From: an uncultured Mycoplasmatota bacterium
GTDB taxonomy: Bacteria > Bacillota_I > Bacilli_A > RF39 > UBA660
Length of the DNA: 64,000 bases
Assembly (NCBI GenBank): GCA_900545005.1
Contig: UQXO01000008.1
Span: forward strand, 1-64,000
Reading direction: 5' to 3'
Translations under genes and position numbers: made by a program
Shown here: positions 51,861 through 60,939 of the stretch, in pieces
Layout: each line of letters starts with the position of its first letter
Numbering within the stretch: the stretch's first letter is position 1
Notes under the pieces: generated by a model
Databases searched by the model: none
What the model saw: only the letters and a program-made list of their open reading frames with translations
Told to the model about the DNA's origin: nothing

Positions 51861-51891
51861 TGTATCTCCTGGAAATATTATAACATTTCAT

Positions 51892-51921
51892 TTGACAATA
51901 TACCACTTGTTATGGTAGAAT
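51892..51921 (+). promoter_or_regulatory. Promoter of rpmB
   Basis: TTGACA, 18 bases, TAGAAT, with AAAGGAGGA following before the ATG at 51954. Confidence 0.75.
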
Positions 51922-51953
51922 TTACTAGACAAATGAACAAAGGAGGAATACTT

Positions 51954-52121
51954 ATGGCTATTAAAGTTACAAATAAAAAACCTAAATCTATGAATAGAAG
52001 AAGTCATGCTCTTAACAAGACTAATCATTTTCAAAAACCAAATATGATTACTATCACTGTTAATGGTGTTAAAATTAAGACTTCAGCAAGAGAAGCTAGA
52101 ACTATTCTAAAGGCTAATTAA
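51954..52121 (+). CDS. rpmB: 50S ribosomal protein L28
   Basis: 55 residues, MAIKVTNKKPKSMNRRSHAL then ITVNGVKIKTSAREARTILK. The ATG at 51954 has AAAGGAGGA seven bases upstream; the frame is open 14 codons more, but that stretch contains the promoter. It is shorter than most L28 because the N-terminal CxxxG region is reduced; the RSHAxN motif is intact. Single-gene plus-strand unit with its own terminator. Confidence 0.92.
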   Translation: MAIKVTNKKPKSMNRRSHALNKTNHFQKPNMITITVNGVKIKTSAREARTILKAN

Positions 52122-52136
52122 TTTGGTCTTTTTTTA

Positions 52137-52164
52137 AACCCAGGACTTTGGTCCTGGGTTTTAT
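52137..52164 (+). terminator. Terminator of rpmB
   Basis: Perfect ten-pair stem (AACCCAGGAC with GTCCTGGGTT), loop TTTG, then TTATT. GC-rich and strong; the only GC-rich hairpin in this part. Confidence 0.88.
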
Positions 52165-52514
52165 TATGCTACTTTCTTAAATAGTTTCTTCTTACTCGGA
52201 TATAATTCATCTAATTTTTCATAAGTTGTATAGTTGGTATAGTTAAGGTCTTCTGCTTTAACTAAATAAGTATCACTTGTAAGATTATTTAAAATTGTCT
52301 CTAGATTAGTATTTTCATTGACAATAACGACTTTACCATCTTTTTCATTCTTTCGAACAATTCCAAAGTGATTTTCATGTGGTAAGAAACGAACAACTAC
52401 GGGAGCTTCTTGACTTCTGATGTTACCGTAATTGTCATTATAGTATTTTATACCTTTAACTAAATATAAATATTCGATAAAGTTTGTCTGTGACATTTTA
52501 TTAAAAAATAACAT
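52164..52514 (-). CDS. Hypothetical protein after truB
   Basis: 116 residues, SQTNFIEYLYLVKGIKYYND, then VVVRFLPHENHFGIVRKNEK and a basic end. Family not recognised. It follows truB by 22 bases and ends at the rpmB terminator, so it is the tail gene of the nusA-infB unit. Confidence 0.7.
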   Translation of the reverse strand: MLFFNKMSQTNFIEYLYLVKGIKYYNDNYGNIRSQEAPVVVRFLPHENHFGIVRKNEKDGKVVIVNENTNLETILNNLTSDTYLVKAEDLNYTNYTTYEKLDELYPSKKKLFKKVA

Positions 52515-52536
52515 TCCAATTCCCCCTTTTGCTTAT

Positions 52537-53382
52537 TTAAGCAGCTACTTCTAGCATTTTATAAACTCGATAAATAGTTTCATCTTTCTTATAAAGTGCA
52601 ATCGGTTTGTTATTATACACCATAGTAATTATTTTGTCATCCCTATTTAAACTTAATTTAACTCCATTTTTCACTTGAAAGTATTCATTTTTATTTAATT
52701 TGTAAACCGGATAGTCTTTTAAAACAGTCAATAATGGTATTTCTTGATAATTATCATTTAAAATGTCATCTATAGTATAAGCATTTTCTAGAGAAAAGTC
52801 TCCTTGTTTAGTTCTAGTAAGACTAGTCATAGTCCCTAAAGTTCCTAAGGTTTTAGCAATATCCTCGATTAGACTACGAATATAAGTACCTTTAGACACT
52901 TCTACTCTAAATTTAATAGTATCATCTTTAAAAGACAATAATTCAATATCATAAATATGAATATTTCTAGTTGGTAAGGTAACGGTCTCATTAGTTCTGG
53001 CATATTCATAAAGCTTTTTCCCATTTATTTTGACAGCAGAGTAAATAGGAACAGTTTGTAAACTATCACCCAAGAAACTTTTTAAAGCTTTTTCTACTTG
53101 CGTTTTAGTAACTTTGTAAGGAGCTTTATTAAGAATTTTACCAGTAATATCACCGGTATCAGTTTGAAGACCGAGCTGCATAGTTGCTACATATTCTTTC
53201 TTAGCAGCTGTAATAATATCTACTAATTTCGTATCGTGATGAGTGCAAATAAGAAGGACACCAGTGGCTAGAGGATCTAGCGTTCCTGTGTGTCCTACTT
53301 TCTTCGTATGTAGATGCTTCGATATTATATTAACAACATCACGGGAAGTCATATTAGCTTCTTTACATACATTTAAAATCAT
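52537..53382 (-). CDS. truB: tRNA pseudouridine-55 synthase
   Basis: 281 residues. Catalytic aspartate in GTLDPLATGVLLICTH (HTGTLDPLA), RTKQGDFSLENA, and SKGTYIRSLIEDIA. A short PUA-like C-end follows. It makes the T-loop pseudouridine 55. Overlaps rbfA by four bases. Confidence 0.95.
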   Translation of the reverse strand: MILNVCKEANMTSRDVVNIISKHLHTKKVGHTGTLDPLATGVLLICTHHDTKLVDIITAAKKEYVATMQLGLQTDTGDITGKILNKAPYKVTKTQVEKALKSFLGDSLQTVPIYSAVKINGKKLYEYARTNETVTLPTRNIHIYDIELLSFKDDTIKFRVEVSKGTYIRSLIEDIAKTLGTLGTMTSLTRTKQGDFSLENAYTIDDILNDNYQEIPLLTVLKDYPVYKLNKNEYFQVKNGVKLSLNRDDKIITMVYNNKPIALYKKDETIYRVYKMLEVAA

Positions 53383-53729
53383 TTTTCTTCCTCTTTGATT
53401 CTTTTAAGAATTTTTTCAATATTATCACCGTAAGCAATAGAATTATCATACTTAAATATTAACTTTGGAGTATTTCTAATTTCAATCTTCGATGCTAGTT
53501 CACTGCGAAGGTATTTAGCGGTATCATCGTTTAATTCTCGTTCTAAAGAGGATGTATCAGTATCATTAAGACTAGTAAAGAATACTTTGCAAAAAGATAA
53601 GTCATTAGTAACTTCACAGGCTGTAATAGTGATATTCTTTAAAATGGAATCATGACTTTCTTCCAAAATAATCTCACATAAAGCTTTTTGAATATTACTA
53701 GATATTCTTTTTTGTTTAACTAAATTCAT
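53379..53729 (-). CDS. rbfA: Ribosome-binding factor A
   Basis: 116 residues of typical RbfA size and shape: RISSNIQKALCEIILEE, ITITACEVTNDLSFCKVFFT and the end TPKLIFKYDNSIAYGDNIEK. It assists 30S maturation. Overlaps infB and truB by four bases each. Confidence 0.94.
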   Translation of the reverse strand: MNLVKQKRISSNIQKALCEIILEESHDSILKNITITACEVTNDLSFCKVFFTSLNDTDTSSLERELNDDTAKYLRSELASKIEIRNTPKLIFKYDNSIAYGDNIEKILKRIKEEEK

Positions 53730-55840
53730 CTTTTAACCTCAACCATATCATAGCATTCTAAGACATCTTGTTCTTTTAAATCACTATAATTTTCTAAGGT
53801 AATACCACATTCAAAGCCTTTTTTGACTTCTTTAACAGATTCTTTTCCTCTTTGAAGACCAGAAATCATACCATCATGAATAACAATGCCATCGCGAACA
53901 ACTCTAATCTTAGAGTTAGCTTTAATTAGACCATCAGTTACATAAGATCCAGCAATTTTCCCAACTTTGGAGAAAGTAAATATCTTTCTTATTTCGGCGT
54001 GTCCAAAGATTTTCTCTTCAAATTCAGGATCTAAAAGTCCTTGCATAGCAGATTCCATATCTTCAATAGCCTTATAGATGATATTATATAAACGAATATC
54101 AACACCATATTCTTTAGCCATATCCTTAGTCTGATTAGAAGGAGAAACATTAAAGCCAATAATTATCGCGTTGGAAGCATTAGCTAAAACAACATCGCTT
54201 TCGGTAATTGTCCCAATATCACTACGAATAACGTTAATTTTAACACCCTTAACATCGATTTTTTGTAAAGAATTTTTAAGAGCTTCTTCGCTTCCTTTGA
54301 CATCAGTTTTCAAAATAACGTTAATTTCTTTAGTACCTTCATCAATAGCTTGGAATAATGAGTCTAAAGAAATATTTTCTTTTTTGAATTTTTGATCACG
54401 GGCGATAAGGCGACGTTTTTCAGCAACTTCTTTAGCTTGTGTTTCCGATTCAAAGCTCATAAATTTGTCCCCTGCTTCAGGATTACCTTGAAGACCGGTT
54501 ATTTCTACCGGAGTTGAAGGTCCAGCACTAACAACATCAACGCCAAGATCATTCTTCATAGTTCTTACTTTACCATAGTTGTTCCCAATTACGATTGGAT
54601 CGCCAATTCTTAAAGTACCATTTTGGATTAAGATAGATGCAACCCCACCGATATGTTTATCTAATTTGGATTCAATAACAGACCCAACTGCATAACGATT
54701 AGGATTAGCTTTTAAATCAAGCATTTCTGCAGTAGCAAGGATAGTTTCTAATAGTTTATCAATGTTTTCTCCAGTTTGGGCCGAAATCTTAACGAATGGA
54801 TATTCGCCACCCCATTCTTCAGGTGTAATATTTAACGCAGCCATTTCTTCCATAACCTTTTCTGGGTTAGCATCTGGTTTATCCATCTTGTTAACTGCTA
54901 CAATAATAGGTACTTTAGCGGCTTTCGCATGGTCAATTGCTTCTTTAGTTTGAGGCATAACCCCATCATCAGCGGCAACAATGATAATAACAATATCGGT
55001 TACACTAGTCCCACGCGCACGCATAGCCGTGAAGGCAGCATGACCAGGGGTATCAATGAAGGTTATAGGTTCCCCCTTATGCATAATTTGATAAGCACCA
55101 ATAGCTTGAGTAATACCGCCAAATTCACTAGCGGTAACTTTAGAATGACGAATAGTATCTAATAGAGTTGTCTTACCATGGTCGACATGACCCATAATGG
55201 TAACAACTGGTGGTCTTTTAACTAAATCTTCTTTAGAATCTACAATTTCATATTCTTCGAAGTTTGTTATATCTTGGGTTGTATCCTTCTTTAAGACTTT
55301 ATTGTATTCTAAAGCCACAACTTCAGCATCTTCAAAAGAAATACTCATCGTTAGATTAGACATAATCCCATTAGCCATTAACTTTGTAATAAGATTAGCA
55401 CCACTACAACCAATAGCCTCAGCTAAATCTCCTACAGTCATATTATCATGATATAAAATAATATTATCTTCCTTAGCATTCTTCTTTAATTTTGATTTGT
55501 TCTTATACATTTCTTTTCTTTTATTAAGAAATTCAGCTTTGGAAGAGGCTATTTCACTTTTCTTTTTTAATTTTTGCTTTTTATCACCAGACTCATAAGA
55601 TTTCTTAATGTTAGTTGTTTCCATGATATCTTCAACTGCTTCATCAATAACATCCTCCTCTTCTAAAGATGTATCAATTGCACTTGAAATTAAGTTGATA
55701 GCATTATCTAAAATAATGATATCATCATCGCTAAGAAAATCATCCCCATTTTTAACTTTGATTCCTAATTCTTCACATTTTTTTAAAATCTCAGCAACTG
55801 TATGATTTGTATCATTTGCATACTCTTTTACACTCATCAT
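53726..55840 (-). CDS. infB: Translation initiation factor IF-2
   Basis: 704 residues. N-terminal IF2N fragment (KEYANDTNHTVAEILKKC), linker with coiled coil, G domain with GHVDHGKTTLLD, DTPGHAAF and VNKMD, then domains II to IV to KGFECGITLENYSDLKEQD. It places fMet-tRNA on the 30S. The N-terminal extension is short, as in compact Firmicutes genomes. Start has AAAGAGGTGGGG upstream. Confidence 0.98.
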   Translation of the reverse strand: MMSVKEYANDTNHTVAEILKKCEELGIKVKNGDDFLSDDDIIILDNAINLISSAIDTSLEEEDVIDEAVEDIMETTNIKKSYESGDKKQKLKKKSEIASSKAEFLNKRKEMYKNKSKLKKNAKEDNIILYHDNMTVGDLAEAIGCSGANLITKLMANGIMSNLTMSISFEDAEVVALEYNKVLKKDTTQDITNFEEYEIVDSKEDLVKRPPVVTIMGHVDHGKTTLLDTIRHSKVTASEFGGITQAIGAYQIMHKGEPITFIDTPGHAAFTAMRARGTSVTDIVIIIVAADDGVMPQTKEAIDHAKAAKVPIIVAVNKMDKPDANPEKVMEEMAALNITPEEWGGEYPFVKISAQTGENIDKLLETILATAEMLDLKANPNRYAVGSVIESKLDKHIGGVASILIQNGTLRIGDPIVIGNNYGKVRTMKNDLGVDVVSAGPSTPVEITGLQGNPEAGDKFMSFESETQAKEVAEKRRLIARDQKFKKENISLDSLFQAIDEGTKEINVILKTDVKGSEEALKNSLQKIDVKGVKINVIRSDIGTITESDVVLANASNAIIIGFNVSPSNQTKDMAKEYGVDIRLYNIIYKAIEDMESAMQGLLDPEFEEKIFGHAEIRKIFTFSKVGKIAGSYVTDGLIKANSKIRVVRDGIVIHDGMISGLQRGKESVKEVKKGFECGITLENYSDLKEQDVLECYDMVEVKR

Positions 55841-55858
55841 AAAGTCCCCACCTCTTTC

Positions 55859-56110
55859 TTATATATATTTTTCTATTTCCTCATAAATACTTTCTGGTAC
55901 TTCACACTCTAAGGCACGGTCTAAGGCTTTATTTTTTTTAGCCATCTCTAAGACCTCTTTTGATTTAGTTATATAGGCTCCTTTACCATTTTGCTTACCT
56001 GTTACATCAACAAAAACGTTATTTTCTTGGTCTTTAACAATTCGTAGTAAATTTCTTTTGTCTTCACGATTTCTGGTGACAACACACATTCTTAAAGGAA
56101 CTTTTTTCAT
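55859..56110 (-). CDS. ylxR: YlxR family RNA-binding protein
   Basis: 83 residues: RMCVVTRNREDKRNLLRIVK, KQNGKGAYITKSKEVLEMAK, and ALECEVPESIYEEIEKY. YlxR (DUF448) proteins interact with RNase P or act as regulators in some species. Overlaps the end of nusA by one base. The usual next gene ylxQ (L7Ae family) is missing; only 18 bases separate it from infB. Confidence 0.92.
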   Translation of the reverse strand: MKKVPLRMCVVTRNREDKRNLLRIVKDQENNVFVDVTGKQNGKGAYITKSKEVLEMAKKNKALDRALECEVPESIYEEIEKYI

Positions 56111-57252
56111 TATTTATTGCCCTCTTTTTGGATATCTTCCATCGTTTTAACTTCTAATTTATATCTCGTTAATTTGCTAGCTAAACGAACATTAATAGCC
56201 TTACGACCAATGGCTAACTTCAAGTTATCATTATCAACAACGACTAAAGCTTCACGCTTTTCTTCATCTTTAATTGAAACAATGACATTTTTGGCTGGAG
56301 CCATTGCATTTTTAATAAATTCAGCTGGATCATTACTATATTTAACTAAATCAACTTTTTCACCGTTTAATTCTTTTAAGATATTAGCAATTCGACTGCC
56401 ACGAGCACCAATGCAAGCCCCGATGGCATCTACTTTATCATTAGTTGAGTAAACAGCAACCTTTGAACGAATACCTGGTTCTCTAGCAACTTGATATAAG
56501 ATAACCGTACCATCAGCTAACTCAGGAATTTCTGATTCAAATAAACGTTTAACAAAACCATAATGTTTTCTTGATAAAAGAATTAATGGTCCTTTAGTTC
56601 CGGCTTCAACTTTAGTAACATAAACTTTAATTGAAGATCCCATCTTAACTTCTTCACCAGGAATCATCTCACTCTTTGGTAAAATTCCACGAGCACGACC
56701 TAAATCAACATAATAGTTTCTTTGGTCTTCCATTGCTAGCATTCCCACTAACATTTCATCTTGTTTATCTCCAAACTCATTAACAATTGACTCTTTTTCA
56801 GCTTCTCTAATTCTTTGAGTTACTACTTGTTTGGCAGCCCCAGCCGCAACACGGCCAAAATTATGAGGAGTTACTTCTTTTTCAATAGTATCCCCAACTT
56901 TAATATCAGGGTCTATTTCTTTAGCATCTTCTAAAAGCATTTGAGCATCAGGATTAATCTCTGGAGGAATTTCAATCTCATTACCTTCTTCATCAGTCTC
57001 ATAGGTTGAATCAATATAATCATCAACAACCACATAATAAGAAATAACCTTAAACTTGCCAGTTAACTCATCAAAATCAACTCTTACATTAGTTCTCGCA
57101 TCATAATTTTTCTTATAAGCAGTCATCAAAGCTTGTTTCATCGCATCAATTATTAAATCTTTAGAAATTCCCTTTTCTTCAGTTACCAAATTTAGGGCTT
57201 TTAAAAATTCTAAACCGCTATCTACTACTTTTTCACTTTCTTTTTTCTTCAT
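56110..57252 (-). CDS. nusA: Transcription termination/antitermination factor NusA
   Basis: 380 residues. N-terminal polymerase-binding domain (LNLVTEEKGISKDLIIDAMK), S1 domain, two KH domains with GACIGARGSRIANILKELNG and VDNDNLKLAIGRKAINVRL. No extra C-terminal acidic repeats, as in Firmicutes. It acts in pausing, termination and antitermination. Two bases after the short rimP. Confidence 0.97.
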   Translation of the reverse strand: MKKKESEKVVDSGLEFLKALNLVTEEKGISKDLIIDAMKQALMTAYKKNYDARTNVRVDFDELTGKFKVISYYVVVDDYIDSTYETDEEGNEIEIPPEINPDAQMLLEDAKEIDPDIKVGDTIEKEVTPHNFGRVAAGAAKQVVTQRIREAEKESIVNEFGDKQDEMLVGMLAMEDQRNYYVDLGRARGILPKSEMIPGEEVKMGSSIKVYVTKVEAGTKGPLILLSRKHYGFVKRLFESEIPELADGTVILYQVAREPGIRSKVAVYSTNDKVDAIGACIGARGSRIANILKELNGEKVDLVKYSNDPAEFIKNAMAPAKNVIVSIKDEEKREALVVVDNDNLKLAIGRKAINVRLASKLTRYKLEVKTMEDIQKEGNK

Positions 57253-57253
57253 A

Positions 57254-57508
57254 CTACTCGCCTCTTTCTTTACTTATAACATCTAAGATATAAGATTCGT
57301 CAATAAAGTCCATCTTATCAACAATAGGATTAATAATATTGGTTGCCTCAACAATTTCATCTAAGTCAATACCATTTATTTTATCTAATTCTATTGTCAA
57401 AAAATTATAATTATTCTCTTTATGATAAAAAATATCAGTAACCATAATTTCTTTTGTCTTCAGACTTTCTTCAACTAACTTTCTAAGTTCATTTAATTTT
57501 TCTTCCAT
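57254..57508 (-). CDS. rimP: RimP, N-terminal domain only
   Basis: 84 residues against about 150 in a normal RimP. It matches the first domain (IMVTDIFYHKENNYNFLTIE, IDLDEIVEATNIINPIVDKM) and stops after YILDVISKERGE, at the place where the family reads LEVSSPG and the SH3-like second domain begins. NusA starts two bases further, so no second domain is left in another frame. Location first in the nusA-infB unit supports the assignment. RimP helps 30S maturation; whether one domain suffices is unknown. Confidence 0.78.
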   Translation of the reverse strand: MEEKLNELRKLVEESLKTKEIMVTDIFYHKENNYNFLTIELDKINGIDLDEIVEATNIINPIVDKMDFIDESYILDVISKERGE

Positions 57509-57527
57509 AGTACCTCTATAAAATTAA

Positions 57528-57550
57528 AAGTGGGAATTTTCTGCCCACTT
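57528..57550 (-). promoter_or_regulatory. Hairpin in the 5' leader of the rimP-nusA-infB unit
   Basis: Perfect seven-pair stem AAGTGGG/CCCACTT with a nine-base loop, followed on the minus strand by TTAATTTT. It lies near the predicted transcript start, 20 bases before the rimP ATG. It may be a weak attenuator or a 5'-end stabiliser against RNase J. Confidence 0.55.
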
Positions 57551-57564
57551 AAATCTGTAATTTA

Positions 57565-57592
57565 ATTATAGCACAATTCCAGATATTTACAA
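57565..57592 (-). promoter_or_regulatory. Promoter of the rimP-nusA-infB unit
   Basis: TTGTAA, 16 bases, TATAAT on the minus strand, with GTGC just before the -10. Confidence 0.65.
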
Positions 57593-57777
57593 GAAATTTT
57601 TCTTTTTAAACTGGGACATTACTTAAGAAATATGTCCTATATAAATAATGAAAAGTTTCTAAAGACAATTGTATCTTATAGAATAGAATAAATTAAATAA
57701 AATAGCAAGTAGTATCGGTATAAAAATTTATCTTAAAAGAAATGCCGGAAGAACTTTAATATAAGAGAATTTTTTGT

Positions 57778-57783
57778 TATAAT
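57778..57783 (+). promoter_or_regulatory. -10 box of the aminotransferase/ATP-grasp pair
   Basis: TATAAT, with a weak TTTAAT 17 bases upstream. It overlaps an ATG at 57782, which shows that this ATG cannot be the translation start. Confidence 0.55.
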
Positions 57784-57814
57784 GAGGCAAGAAGTTACTA
57801 GAAAGGCAGATACT

Positions 57815-59398
57815 ATGCAAGAAAAGATAAAAAAGACTTTAAAACATCTTTTGGGATACAATGATATTGAAGAACGTAATATTCAGGAAAAAAATTCGGT
57901 CGCCCTAGATAATTTTCTAGAGGAGCATCCTTTATATAAAGAGCCGATTCATACTCTAGGAGTACGCCCTGATAATAAAGAATTTTCACCAGATATTAAA
58001 AAGATTACGGATGGCTTTGTTATTCTTAATGAAGATTTAAAAAAGTTAGAAGATGATAAAATTCCTAATATTTTTGAATATGATGGTTTACATAGTGGCA
58101 CTCCCTTACGTTATAAACCTTTTAAAGGAGCTTTGAGAAGCATTAGATGGACTTTAAGAAGAAGTAATCTTTATTGGTATCCGAATGCCGAAGGATCGCG
58201 TTTTGATCGCCAAAAGATAGTGGATTATCTAAAAAAAGAAGAAATTATTACAAATACATCTGAAAAAAAAGAGATAGGTATTAATAACATTCTTTTTACT
58301 TACTCAACAACGCATGCTTTTCATTTGATTCTAAAAGCCCTTTTAAAAGATGATGATGTTGTCTTGATGACTGGTCCTAACTACGGATTATTTGCTGTTA
58401 AACCTGAGATTATTGGTAATCGGGCTTTAGTTATTCCTTTAGAGGAAGAAGATAGCTTTCTACCTAATCCGGCCAAGTTAGATAAAAAAATCAAAGAAAT
58501 CAATCAAGACCTAGCTAAGAAATACAAGGGAAAAGAATATATCCCTAGAGTTAAGGCTTTTCTTAATGAAAATCCTCATAATCCTTTAGGAAAAGTAATG
58601 AGTAAAAAGGATGAAGGGTTACTCCGAGAGATTGGGTTAGTTTGTAAGAATAATGGGGTCTTTGTAATTGATGATTTAATATATAGAGATTTATCTTATA
58701 AAGAAAAGGCTTTACCAATGATGAGTATTCCAGGGTTATTTAATAATACTATCTCTTTGATGGGTATTTCTAAAGCTTACGGATTAGCTTCCTTAAGAGC
58801 TGGCTTTATCGTCGGACCAGAAGAAGTCATAAGAATGCTAGCCAATGAAATAGAAGAATCCTTAGACTCTATGAGTGTCTTACAAGTAGCAGCCGTTACG
58901 GGAGTATTTAATGGTTCTAAAAGAAGAGAAAGAGAAGCCAAAAGGTACTTAGGAAAGATTTTAAAGATTTATCAGTACCGTTTAAGTCTTTTAGAAGCCT
59001 TAATCTATGGAATCGATTATATTAAAGATGAAAAAAGAAAAAAGAAAATAAATTATGAGATAGATAAATATATCAAAAATCCAGAGATTAGAAATTACAT
59101 AAAAAAAGGTATTCCACATTTAAAATTAAGGGACAATACTATTCCAGAAAGTGGTTTCTTTGCAATTGTTGACTTTACCTACTTTCGAGGAAAGAAGTAT
59201 AATGATAGCGTAATTAGCAATGATATGGACTTTATCAAATTTCTTTACAAATTAACAAAGATTAAAATTATTATGGGCTCCAATATGTCTTGGCCTTATG
59301 AAGAAGAGATAATTGGACGTGTAAACTTCGGATTGGATACTAAAGCTTTAATTAATAATTTCTATATTATGAAAAAAGCTCTTAACAAATTAAAATAG
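57815..59398 (+). CDS. PLP-dependent class I/II aminotransferase-like enzyme
   Basis: 527 residues from the ATG at 57815 with AGAAAGG upstream; the earlier ATG is on the -10 box. Fold type I features: STTHAFHLILKALL, the NENPHNPLGK motif near residue 250, DDLIYRDLSY with the PLP-phenol Asp and Tyr, and the Schiff-base Lys in GISKAYGLASLRAGF. It is about 130 residues longer than normal aspartate aminotransferases, with a ~90-residue N-terminal addition and a Lys-rich insert near 400-450. It could be an amino-acid aminotransferase, decarboxylase or lyase. It is 11 bases before an ATP-grasp gene, so they likely act in one pathway on an amino acid. Confidence 0.82.
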   Translation: MQEKIKKTLKHLLGYNDIEERNIQEKNSVALDNFLEEHPLYKEPIHTLGVRPDNKEFSPDIKKITDGFVILNEDLKKLEDDKIPNIFEYDGLHSGTPLRYKPFKGALRSIRWTLRRSNLYWYPNAEGSRFDRQKIVDYLKKEEIITNTSEKKEIGINNILFTYSTTHAFHLILKALLKDDDVVLMTGPNYGLFAVKPEIIGNRALVIPLEEEDSFLPNPAKLDKKIKEINQDLAKKYKGKEYIPRVKAFLNENPHNPLGKVMSKKDEGLLREIGLVCKNNGVFVIDDLIYRDLSYKEKALPMMSIPGLFNNTISLMGISKAYGLASLRAGFIVGPEEVIRMLANEIEESLDSMSVLQVAAVTGVFNGSKRREREAKRYLGKILKIYQYRLSLLEALIYGIDYIKDEKRKKKINYEIDKYIKNPEIRNYIKKGIPHLKLRDNTIPESGFFAIVDFTYFRGKKYNDSVISNDMDFIKFLYKLTKIKIIMGSNMSWPYEEEIIGRVNFGLDTKALINNFYIMKKALNKLK

Positions 59399-59409
59399 AA
59401 AGGTTTAAT

Positions 59410-60393
59410 ATGAACTTACGCAAGATAAAACATATGCTCTATTTAAAAAAAGAATTAGGACTTGCAAACATCGAACATTTCTTTAGTCATAAAAAAAATG
59501 TCAAGATTAGAATTGTTTCAACAACTAAATGGGCTTATAAATGTGGAGAAGATGTTTTAATTCTAAGAGAATTAAAAAAGCAAGGATTTGATGTTAAAAT
59601 TGTATGTTATGAGACTGAAAAAGTAGATAAAGAAGCAATTTATTTAATTAAAAGTATCTGGGGATATCAGGATAACCCGAAGAAATTTAATGATTTTTTA
59701 AAAGCTTTAGAGAAAGACAAGGTTCGAACAATAAATCCAGTTCGCATAATGAAAAAAAATATTGATAAAGAAGAACAGTATAATTTATTTATGAGTTATG
59801 ATATTCCCCATATAAATTCAGTATTTATAAGTAAAGATAAAGATTTCTTAATGAATGTTAAAAAATGCTTAAAAAAGACATTTGTAGGAAAGATAGTAGT
59901 CGTTAAACCAAGTATTTCTGCCAGCGGAAATAACACTTATGTTTTGAATGGCACCAGCAAAAATAATATTACTTTAACGGAGTTAGAAGAAAAGTTTAGC
60001 TTTTTGACAAAGAAAAATAAGCTTATTATGCAAGAATTTATTTCTGATGTAAAAGATGGCGAAGTTTCGGTAATAGCCCTAAATGGCAAGATAGCTTATG
60101 GAGTTAGAAGATATCCTAGTGTTTTTACTCAAAATGATACAGTTGAGCTTTTAAAAAATCTTGATGAAGAAATAATTAGTATTTCAAAGAACGTTTTAAG
60201 TATTCCAGAACTAAGAAAAGCTTTTTATGCTCGAATTGATTTGATTAAAAAAGATAATAGCTACCTAGTGATGGAAATTGAATATACGGATCCCCAATTA
60301 TTTTTAAATGTCGGTTGTAGTAAAGAAGAAACTAAGGAACATATAAAGCTGTATTGTGAAGAATTAATTAAATATATAGAAAAAGATTCCTAG
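59410..60393 (+). CDS. DcsG-like ATP-grasp ligase
   Basis: 327 residues. An N-terminal Rossmann-like region leads to IYLIKSIWGYQDNPKKFNDF, which fits the RSTWDY...F..WL motif of the DcsG-like ATP-grasp group. Then comes INPVRIMKKNIDKEEQYNLF, VVVKPSISASGNNTYVL with the ATP-binding Lys, IMQEFISDVKDGEVSVIALN, and a metal-site E(I/Y) region VMEIEYTDPQLF. ATP-grasp enzymes join a carboxylate to an amine through acyl phosphate. DcsG makes D-cycloserine; RimK and glutathione synthetase are more distant. Product unknown. It is coupled to the preceding aminotransferase gene. Confidence 0.8.
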   Translation: MNLRKIKHMLYLKKELGLANIEHFFSHKKNVKIRIVSTTKWAYKCGEDVLILRELKKQGFDVKIVCYETEKVDKEAIYLIKSIWGYQDNPKKFNDFLKALEKDKVRTINPVRIMKKNIDKEEQYNLFMSYDIPHINSVFISKDKDFLMNVKKCLKKTFVGKIVVVKPSISASGNNTYVLNGTSKNNITLTELEEKFSFLTKKNKLIMQEFISDVKDGEVSVIALNGKIAYGVRRYPSVFTQNDTVELLKNLDEEIISISKNVLSIPELRKAFYARIDLIKKDNSYLVMEIEYTDPQLFLNVGCSKEETKEHIKLYCEELIKYIEKDS

Positions 60394-60424
60394 TATCCAA
60401 ACAATATTAAGAATCTTTTATTTT
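60382..60424 (+). terminator. Terminator of the aminotransferase/ATP-grasp pair
   Basis: A 15-position stem (AAAGATTCCTAGTAT with ATATTAAGAATCTTT, one mismatch, one G-U) and TTTTATTTT. It starts inside the last codons of the ATP-grasp gene and reaches the stop of the convergent gene. Confidence 0.75.
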
Positions 60425-60933
60425 AAGAAACCATTATAGATATTTTGCGTTTCTTTATAAGTTATAAAAGCTTTTTTATCAATAGAATTAATTAATTCAT
60501 TTAAAGCAGATATCTTTTGATTTTGAACTTCCATTAAGAGAAGTTTTTTCTTTTTATCATCATAAGAATCATAAACATCAATGGTTGTAACGGCAAAGCC
60601 TGATTTCCTAATTAAGGCTAAGTTTTCTTTGGTTGCTTTACTAGTAATTATCTGAACAGAAGTATTTCCTTTGATGATAACTTGACTTAAGTAAGTTCCA
60701 ATATAAGTACCTGTCGCATATCCTAAAGAATAGCTAATAGGGACCAACACACTAGTAAGAGTTGTATTTAAAGCGCTTCTAGCAACATAATACCAAATTA
60801 GAACTTCAAAAAAAGCTAAAAAGGCAGCTATTAATCTTTTTCCTTTGACTGAAAATATCGTTCGGATAGTTCCAATACTGACATCTAACAACCGTCCAAA
60901 AAAGATTTTTATGCATACTAGAAATGTTATCAT
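60418..60933 (-). CDS. UPF0316/YebE-type membrane protein
   Basis: 171 residues. Three membrane helices (about 5-90) with GRLLDVSIGTIRTIFSVKGK between the first two, then a DUF2179-like cytoplasmic end (VQIITSKATKENLALIRKSG, FAVTTIDVYDSY). The family is conserved in Firmicutes and of unknown function. Convergent with the ATP-grasp gene. Confidence 0.85.
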   Translation of the reverse strand: MITFLVCIKIFFGRLLDVSIGTIRTIFSVKGKRLIAAFLAFFEVLIWYYVARSALNTTLTSVLVPISYSLGYATGTYIGTYLSQVIIKGNTSVQIITSKATKENLALIRKSGFAVTTIDVYDSYDDKKKKLLLMEVQNQKISALNELINSIDKKAFITYKETQNIYNGFLK

Positions 60934-60939
60934 GGCTCC

